Below, one piece after another: positions 6,770 through 10,360 of a stretch of 10,360 nt of DNA. The notes under the pieces are model-generated. The model worked only from the letters and a program-made list of their open reading frames with translations. It was not told where the DNA came from and made no database searches. This DNA is from Duncaniella sp. (GTDB lineage: Bacteria; Bacteroidota; Bacteroidia; Bacteroidales; Muribaculaceae). Every line of letters begins with the position of its first letter. The first letter of the stretch is position 1. The stretch lies in assembly GCA_029052375.1 (NCBI GenBank), contig JAIDJD010000121.1:1-10360 (forward strand), given 5' to 3'. The position numbers and the translations under genes are program-made.

Positions 6770-6936
6770 GTGACAAAAATATTTCAGTCAGTCAACAAAA
6801 ATCCGTGTTTTTTATCATAAACAACTATATATCATCGTATTGCCCAATGTTACAAAAAAGTTTCAAAAATGTTACACAATGTAAAATTGTTACAATCACG
6901 AAAGTTTCGCAACATTATATGGACATCCGTCACGCC
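6770..6936. other. AT-rich intergenic region with TGTTACA repeats
   Basis: This stretch is strikingly AT-rich against its GC-rich neighbours and carries no credible ORF. It lies beyond the 3' end of the muramidase-like gene and upstream of the sigma-factor promoter. TGTTACA occurs three times in direct orientation (6848-6854, 6870-6876, 6888-6894). TTACA-CAA-TGTAA (6872-6884) and TGTAA-AATTG-TTACA (6880-6894) are overlapping inverted repeats. CGAAA-G-TTTCG near 6899-6909 is a further small palindrome. It could hold regulator sites for the sigma gene or an UP-like element; no classical terminator is visible. Confidence 0.5.
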
Positions 6937-7710
6937 TCAGTCGCCGAGGTGTCTGGCATACGACGAGGCCATGCGTGTATGGTATCCTCGCGATGCATAT
7001 GAGGGGCCGTTGTAGCCACGGGCAAAGGCCGCCCAGTTCTTATCTCGCAGATGCCTTACCAGGCCCGAGCGGGTGATAAACTCGGCGAAGAGGTCAAGCT
7101 GGTCGCGCTCGGAGCGGCTCATGCGCTCGACAAAGTCGTCTATGCTCTCAGTCCCGCACTTCTTCCAGTTGAAACCGCCTATCTGGAACATCCCCCAGAA
7201 CGTGCCCTCGATGGCGGCGTTCTTGTTGATGGTCTTGGCACTCTCGAGCCGCTGCCAGGCGCGCTTCTGCGAGCCGCGGTGCGACGCAAAGACCGCCGCA
7301 TGGCTCTTGCTGTACTTGGTGAGATTGACGCCGCGGCGCTGGGCAAAGCGGCGAAACATAGTCAGGTCAAAGTTAACAAGAGGCTTGCCGGGCTGATAAA
7401 AGCCCTCGTGCGAGCGTCCGGCCTCGATATCGACCACAGCCTTGATGGCCGCCTCCTCTACGCCCAGGCGCTCGGCCACCTCGCGGAAGTCCTCTTCGGT
7501 GAGCCTGAGTATCGCAGGCGCCACAGTGTCGGCAGAGTCTTTGAGAGCGTCTGTGAGCGGATTGTGAATGTAGACAGAGTCTGTGTCTACCGCAAACGCA
7601 TCGCACACAGGAGGCTTGACGTGGTGGAGGCGCACCGGAGAGCGCCCCGAAGCCAGAAGGCCGGCCGCCGCGGCAAGAGAAAGTATGAGAAGGGAGATAA
7701 TGTGTCGCAT
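6937..7710 (-). CDS. Secreted N-acetylmuramidase-domain (DUF3380-like) protein
   Basis: This 257-residue protein starts with a signal sequence (MRHIISLLILSLAAAAGLLAS). I chose the ATG at 7710 because it gives an exported N-terminus, while the longer reading frame from 7821 adds 37 non-signal residues running through a hairpin. The mature part (about 70-254) resembles the N-acetylmuramidase (DUF3380) domain of phage endolysins. Matching stretches are LTEEDFREVAERLGVEEAAIKAVVDIE (70-96), FWGMFQIGGFNWKKCG (171-186), SERDQLDLFAEFI (200-212) and WAAFARGYNGPSYA (226-239). Glu96 is the best candidate catalytic acid. Where phage versions have a FERH-like motif, this protein has NFDLTMF (113-119). It probably cuts or binds peptidoglycan glycan strands in the periplasm. 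There is no holin or phage gene nearby, so it is more likely a cell-wall remodelling enzyme of the host than an endolysin. Confidence 0.85.
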   Translation of the reverse strand: MRHIISLLILSLAAAAGLLASGRSPVRLHHVKPPVCDAFAVDTDSVYIHNPLTDALKDSADTVAPAILRLTEEDFREVAERLGVEEAAIKAVVDIEAGRSHEGFYQPGKPLVNFDLTMFRRFAQRRGVNLTKYSKSHAAVFASHRGSQKRAWQRLESAKTINKNAAIEGTFWGMFQIGGFNWKKCGTESIDDFVERMSRSERDQLDLFAEFITRSGLVRHLRDKNWAAFARGYNGPSYASRGYHTRMASSYARHLGD

Positions 7711-7730
7711 CTTGTGTATCGTTTTAAGGA

Positions 7731-7816
7731 CAGCCTGCAATATGACAGACCTCCCGGAAGGCTCTTGTACAGTCTCCCGGGAGGTCGACGCATATACTGT
7801 CTGAGACAGCAGGCTG
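7731..7816. terminator. Nested inverted repeats between pepD and the muramidase-like gene
   Basis: The inner stem is GACCTCCCGG (7748-7757) with CCGGGAGGTC (7777-7786), ten perfect base pairs around a 19-base loop. The outer arms CAGCCTGC (7731-7738) and GCAGGCTG (7809-7816) pair perfectly over eight bases. CTGTCT-G-AGACAG (7797-7809) is a separate palindrome. Both flanking genes are on the minus strand, so the structure follows the pepD stop and precedes the next start. It most likely ends the pepD transcript. No long U-tract follows it in that direction, so a leader-regulatory role is possible. Confidence 0.55.
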
Positions 7817-7840
7817 CGCAAAAGGTTTAACCGGCCGGGG

Positions 7841-9298
7841 TCACTTGACGCCTGCCACCTTCTCGAGCGTGCGCCTCAGCTGACCGTAGAAGCGCTCTAC
7901 GGCAGGGATGTGCATACGCTCCGAGGGCGAGTGGACGTCGCGCAGAGTGGGGCCGAACGACACCATGTCGAGATGGGGATACTTGCTCAGGAAGAGACCG
8001 CACTCGAGGCCGGCGTGGATAGCCTTGATGGCAGGCTTGACGCCATAGAGCTCCTCATAAGCCTCCGAGGCCATCTTCATGATGGGGCTCTCCATATTGG
8101 GCTGCCATCCGGGATAGCCGTCGCCATGCTTGACAGAGGCGCCTGCAAGCAGGAAGACAGCCTCTACCTGCATGGCTATGTCCCACTTGCGCGACTCTAC
8201 CGAAGAGCGCTGGCTGGTGGTGACGGTGATGGTCTCCTCGTCTGTCATCTTTACAGAGGCGAGGTTGGTGGAAGTCTCCACGAGACCCTCGAGCGCGCGG
8301 CTCATGGAGACGACGCCGTGGGGAGCGCCATAGAGGGCGCGGACAAGATTGACAGAAGTCTCCTGGTCGATGGCAAATTCGGGCTTCTCGACAGTCTCCA
8401 TCACGATGTTGATGTCGGGCTCGATGCCGGCATACTCGTTCTCGAGCTCTGCCGCATACACGTTGAGCGCTGCGCGGACAGTCTCCTTGCGCGAGGTGTG
8501 GACACCGATGACGGCATGGGCGGCGCGGGGAATGGCATTGCGCAGGTTGCCGCCGTCAATCTCGGAGACAACCACCTCGTGCTTGGCCATGAGGTCGAAG
8601 AGGAAGCGAGCCAGCACCTTGTTGGCATTGGCGCGTCCCAGATGGATATCGCCGCCGGAGTGGCCGCCGAGAAGACCCTCAACCTTGATGCGGAAATAGA
8701 GGAAGTCGGCGGGAGCCATAGAACGCTGGTACTTGAAGAAAGCCTGGGTGTCCACGCCGCCCGCACAGCCTACGAAGAGCTCGGCGTCGTCCTCAGAGTC
8801 AAGATTGATGAGAATCTGGCCGTCTATCATCCCCTCGCCGATACCGAAGGCGCCGGTCATGCCAGTCTCCTCGTCCATGGTGAAGAGAGCCTGTATGGGG
8901 CCATGCTCGAAAGACTTGTCGGTCATGATGGCCAGCGCGGCCGCAACGCCGATGCCGTTGTCGGCGCCGAGGGTGGTGCCCTTGGTCTTGATCCACTCGC
9001 CGTCTACATAGGCGGGGATGGGCTGGGTGAGGAAGTCGAAGCTCTTGTCGTTGCTCTCGCACACCATGTCCATATGGCCCTGGAGGATGACGCCGGGCGC
9101 ATCCTCATGGCCGGGAGTGGCGGGGACAGAGACCACGACATTGCCGACAGCGTCGGTCTTGCAGGCGAGGCCATGCTCCTTGGCAAAGCCGATTATATAC
9201 TCTCTGATCTTCTCCTCGTGTTTCGAGGGGCGGGGAATCCTGGTGATCTGGTCAAAGATCTCAAAGACAGCCTTGGGCTGAAGGTCTTTAATCTCCAT
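7841..9298 (-). CDS. pepD: Aminoacyl-histidine dipeptidase (cytosol nonspecific dipeptidase), M20 family
   Basis: This 485-residue cytoplasmic metallopeptidase should hydrolyse dipeptides such as Xaa-His with two zinc ions; its length equals that of E. coli PepD. The catalytic domain carries GHMDMV (74-79; His75 is a zinc ligand and Asp77 supports it), LGADNGIG (110-117; bridging Asp113), DEETG (142-146; general base Glu143 and ligand Glu144), NLDSED (165-170; Asp167 ligand) and DVHSPSE (454-460; His456 ligand). The lid/dimerisation domain (about 200-390) includes GGHSGGDIHLGRANA. All expected metal and catalytic residues are present, so the enzyme should be active. It starts with MEIKDLQPKAVFEIF, typical of the family. 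It has no close partner: a nested hairpin follows it and the upstream gene is divergent. I could not identify an unambiguous TAnnTTTG box for it. Confidence 0.96.
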   Translation of the reverse strand: MEIKDLQPKAVFEIFDQITRIPRPSKHEEKIREYIIGFAKEHGLACKTDAVGNVVVSVPATPGHEDAPGVILQGHMDMVCESNDKSFDFLTQPIPAYVDGEWIKTKGTTLGADNGIGVAAALAIMTDKSFEHGPIQALFTMDEETGMTGAFGIGEGMIDGQILINLDSEDDAELFVGCAGGVDTQAFFKYQRSMAPADFLYFRIKVEGLLGGHSGGDIHLGRANANKVLARFLFDLMAKHEVVVSEIDGGNLRNAIPRAAHAVIGVHTSRKETVRAALNVYAAELENEYAGIEPDINIVMETVEKPEFAIDQETSVNLVRALYGAPHGVVSMSRALEGLVETSTNLASVKMTDEETITVTTSQRSSVESRKWDIAMQVEAVFLLAGASVKHGDGYPGWQPNMESPIMKMASEAYEELYGVKPAIKAIHAGLECGLFLSKYPHLDMVSFGPTLRDVHSPSERMHIPAVERFYGQLRRTLEKVAGVK

Positions 9299-9437
9299 AT
9301 GATTTATATAAGATGTATGTATTGAATTCAGTCCGGCGGAAGAGTGTCCCGATGGACAAATTGCAAAAAATTCATAATTGCACCACTAAATTACAAATTA
9401 TCCCCGAAATATGAGCAATAGATTAGCTGAAAATTCT

Positions 9438-9445
9438 TACATTTG
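9438..9445 (+). promoter_or_regulatory. -7 promoter box of the small-protein/OmpH-like operon
   Basis: TACATTTG matches TAnnTTTG exactly and is followed by CACAAG, a common Bacteroidetes arrangement. It lies 19 bases before the ATG at 9465, which makes the leader very short and rules against the in-frame ATG at 9411, which lies upstream of the box. No convincing -33 TTTG is present. Confidence 0.6.
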
Positions 9446-9464
9446 CACAAGAAAACCCTCAGAG

Positions 9465-9638
9465 ATGAACGAATTCCTGCTCCCTGTGCTGGCAAGTGTG
9501 CTCCTCGTGGGCATCGCCGTCCTCCTCCTCGGCGTGAAGGTCCTCTTTGTCAAAGGGGGCAGATTCCCGTCCGGCCATGCACACGACAACCCCGAGCTGA
9601 AACGAAGGGGCGTAGGCTGTCACCGAGGCGACAACTGA
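9465..9638 (+). CDS. Small single-pass membrane protein of unknown function
   Basis: This 57-residue protein begins MNEFLLPVLASVLLVGIAVLLLGVKVLFV: one strong hydrophobic helix at about 4-28. A short basic tail follows, KGGRFPSGHAHDNPELKRRGVGCHRGDN. The tail layout of KGGRFP, then H/N-rich spacing, then LKRRGVGC resembles a small Bacteroidetes membrane-protein family that I know only as uncharacterised, usually with a conserved K/RFP motif and a near-terminal Gly-Cys. The helix probably anchors it in the inner membrane; the Cys/His tail could bind metal, but that is a guess. I chose the ATG at 9465 because the longer frame from 9411 would begin upstream of the -7 box. The OmpH-like gene starts 38 bp downstream on the same strand, so the two are probably co-transcribed. 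Confidence 0.75.
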   Translation: MNEFLLPVLASVLLVGIAVLLLGVKVLFVKGGRFPSGHAHDNPELKRRGVGCHRGDN

Positions 9639-9655
9639 CCACTAAAGATAAAAAA

Positions 9656-9674
9656 GTTAAACATACCATTTAAC
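9656..9674 (+). promoter_or_regulatory. Small stem-loop at the OmpH-like gene start
   Basis: GTTAAA (9656-9661) and TTTAAC (9669-9674) can pair over six bases around a seven-base loop, ending two bases before the ATG at 9677. Being AT-rich it would be weak, but it covers the likely ribosome-entry region. Confidence 0.3.
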
Positions 9675-9676
9675 AC

Positions 9677-10282
9677 ATGAAGAAACAAGTTCTGCCCGCT
9701 GCCATGCTCCTCGCGGGCATCCTCTCCCTGGGGCTTTCCGCCTGCGGCGGAAACGAAAAGGCAGCGACAGCCGCCCCCGCCGCCTCGGCCGAGGCAGGCA
9801 ACACAGCCGCCACCCTCAACATCAGATACGTAGACGGTGACAGCATCAGCGCCCGCTACCAAGGCTCAATCGACCTCCAGGCCGCACATATGCGCGCCAT
9901 GCAGCGCCTCGACCAGGCACAGCAGAGCAAGGCTGCAGAAATCCAGCGCTTCGCCGCAAGCATCGAGCAGAAAGGCCGCAGCAACGGCTACCTCACACAG
10001 GAGAGCTACAACGCAGACATGGCCAAGCTCCAGAAGATGCAGCAGGACGCCGAAAGCTATCTCGGCAACCTCCAGCGCAAGACCGAGGTAGAGCTCGCTC
10101 AGCAGACCACGGCCCTCAACGACTCGATAGACAAGTGTGTCAAGGAGTTCAACAAGAAGCACGGCTACGACGCCATCCTCTTCAAGAACGCAGGCATCTT
10201 CTTCAACCCCTCGCTCGACATCACAGCCGAAGTGGTAGAAGCCCTCAACAGCTGCTACAAGGCCCCCGAAGAAAAGAAATAA
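9677..10282 (+). CDS. OmpH/Skp-like lipoprotein
   Basis: This 201-residue protein has a lipoprotein signal peptide: MKK, a hydrophobic stretch at about 5-20, and lipobox LSAC with Cys23 as the lipidated residue. A low-complexity Ala/Thr-rich tether follows (about 28-46). The segment NIRYVDGDSISARYQ (48-62), a long polar, Gln/Lys/Glu-rich helical region (about 65-165) and the closing YDAILFKNAGIFFNPSLDITAEVVEALN (about 165-192) match the Bacteroidetes OmpH family. E. coli Skp, the best-known member, is a soluble periplasmic trimer that holds unfolded outer-membrane proteins. By analogy this one may act as a membrane-tethered chaperone, but that is inferred. The short gap (38 bp) to the small membrane-protein gene suggests one operon, and a GC-rich hairpin follows 19 bp after the stop. 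Confidence 0.87.
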   Translation: MKKQVLPAAMLLAGILSLGLSACGGNEKAATAAPAASAEAGNTAATLNIRYVDGDSISARYQGSIDLQAAHMRAMQRLDQAQQSKAAEIQRFAASIEQKGRSNGYLTQESYNADMAKLQKMQQDAESYLGNLQRKTEVELAQQTTALNDSIDKCVKEFNKKHGYDAILFKNAGIFFNPSLDITAEVVEALNSCYKAPEEKK

Positions 10283-10301
10283 TCGCCCCCTACGGCACAA
10301 C

Positions 10302-10342
10302 AAGTCCCGCCCCTCCGCCACAACGGCAGAGGCGCGGGGCTT
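10302..10342 (+). terminator. GC-rich hairpin after the OmpH-like gene
   Basis: The arms 10302-10319 and 10325-10342 pair over 18 positions with two mismatches and one G-T wobble, around the loop ACAAC. TTGGATTTTG follows, giving a weak T-rich tail. Its position 19 bp after the stop codon fits a terminator for the preceding operon. The left arm shares TCCCGCCCCT with the hairpin near 6060. Confidence 0.7.
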
Positions 10343-10360
10343 GGATTTTGACCTTCCTGA

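Noticed and set aside
6937..7710. Prophage remnant, because of the endolysin-like domain
   Set aside because: There are no holin, tail, terminase or integrase genes nearby, composition matches the neighbours, and the protein has a signal peptide.
7797..7809. Palindrome CTGTCTGAGACAG, reminiscent of the Tn5 end seen in the adapter
   Set aside because: Only the first six bases resemble the transposon end and the rest does not continue it. It lies deep within otherwise normal sequence, so it is not a second adapter or chimera joint.
7711..7821. N-terminal extension of the muramidase-like gene to an ATG at 7821
   Set aside because: The extra 37 residues are not signal-like, run through strong inverted repeats, and would bury a good signal peptide that starts at the ATG at 7710.
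7910..9325. A 471-codon plus-strand open frame antisense to pepD
   Set aside because: PepD on the minus strand has every metal ligand in place. The antisense translation shows no motif and follows from third-position GC bias.
9411..9464. Earlier ATG (9411) for the 57-residue membrane protein
   Set aside because: It lies upstream of the TACATTTG -7 box at 9438-9445, so a transcript from that promoter would not include it, and the added residues are polar and unlike a membrane-protein start.

Overview
The window looks like one end of a draft contig from a GC-rich member of the Bacteroidales. I would guess Muribaculaceae or a relative, but the sequence alone does not settle the family. Evidence for the group: TAnnTTTG (-7) promoter boxes ahead of several genes, A-rich leaders instead of Shine-Dalgarno sequences, and typical Bacteroidetes proteins (a GIN-domain secreted protein, a YbiT-like ABC-F protein with a decayed second ATPase site, a Bacteroidetes-style ECF sigma factor, and an OmpH-like lipoprotein). 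Isoleucine is often written ATA despite the high GC content. All proteins look chromosomal and housekeeping-like. I see no insertion sequence, phage module, CRISPR array, tRNA or rRNA.

Bases 1-60 are not genomic. They align base for base with an Illumina/Nextera i5 library adapter (P5 tail, 8-base index, Tn5 transposase end), and all nine differences are A>T or T>G. Genomic sequence starts at about 61, three bases before the dusB start codon.

Layout. (i) 64-3273, plus strand: dusB (tRNA dihydrouridine synthase), a secreted GIN/DUF2807 protein and a polysaccharide flippase, with gaps of 35 and 19 bp, probably one transcript. (ii) 3264-4877, minus strand: the ABC-F ATPase, whose 3' end overlaps that of the flippase by 10 bp. 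(iii) A divergent promoter region, then a YitT-family membrane protein (5067-6032, plus). (iv) A GC-rich hairpin (6050-6110) between convergent genes, then an ECF sigma factor (6147-6656, minus) with a recognisable -33/-7 promoter and an AT-rich upstream region carrying three TGTTACA repeats. (v) A secreted N-acetylmuramidase-like protein (6937-7710, minus) and the dipeptidase PepD (7841-9298, minus), separated by nested inverted repeats. (vi) A divergent region leading to a 57-residue membrane protein (9465-9638) and an OmpH/Skp-like lipoprotein (9677-10282), closed by another GC-rich hairpin.

The genes do not form one obvious pathway. Four of them concern the cell envelope (GIN protein, flippase, muramidase-like protein, OmpH-like lipoprotein), two translation or tRNA (DusB, ABC-F), and one peptide catabolism (PepD). 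I found no convincing new multi-gene system. The points most worth checking are the adapter at the contig end, the one-sided ATPase architecture of the ABC-F protein, and the repeat-rich region upstream of the sigma factor.
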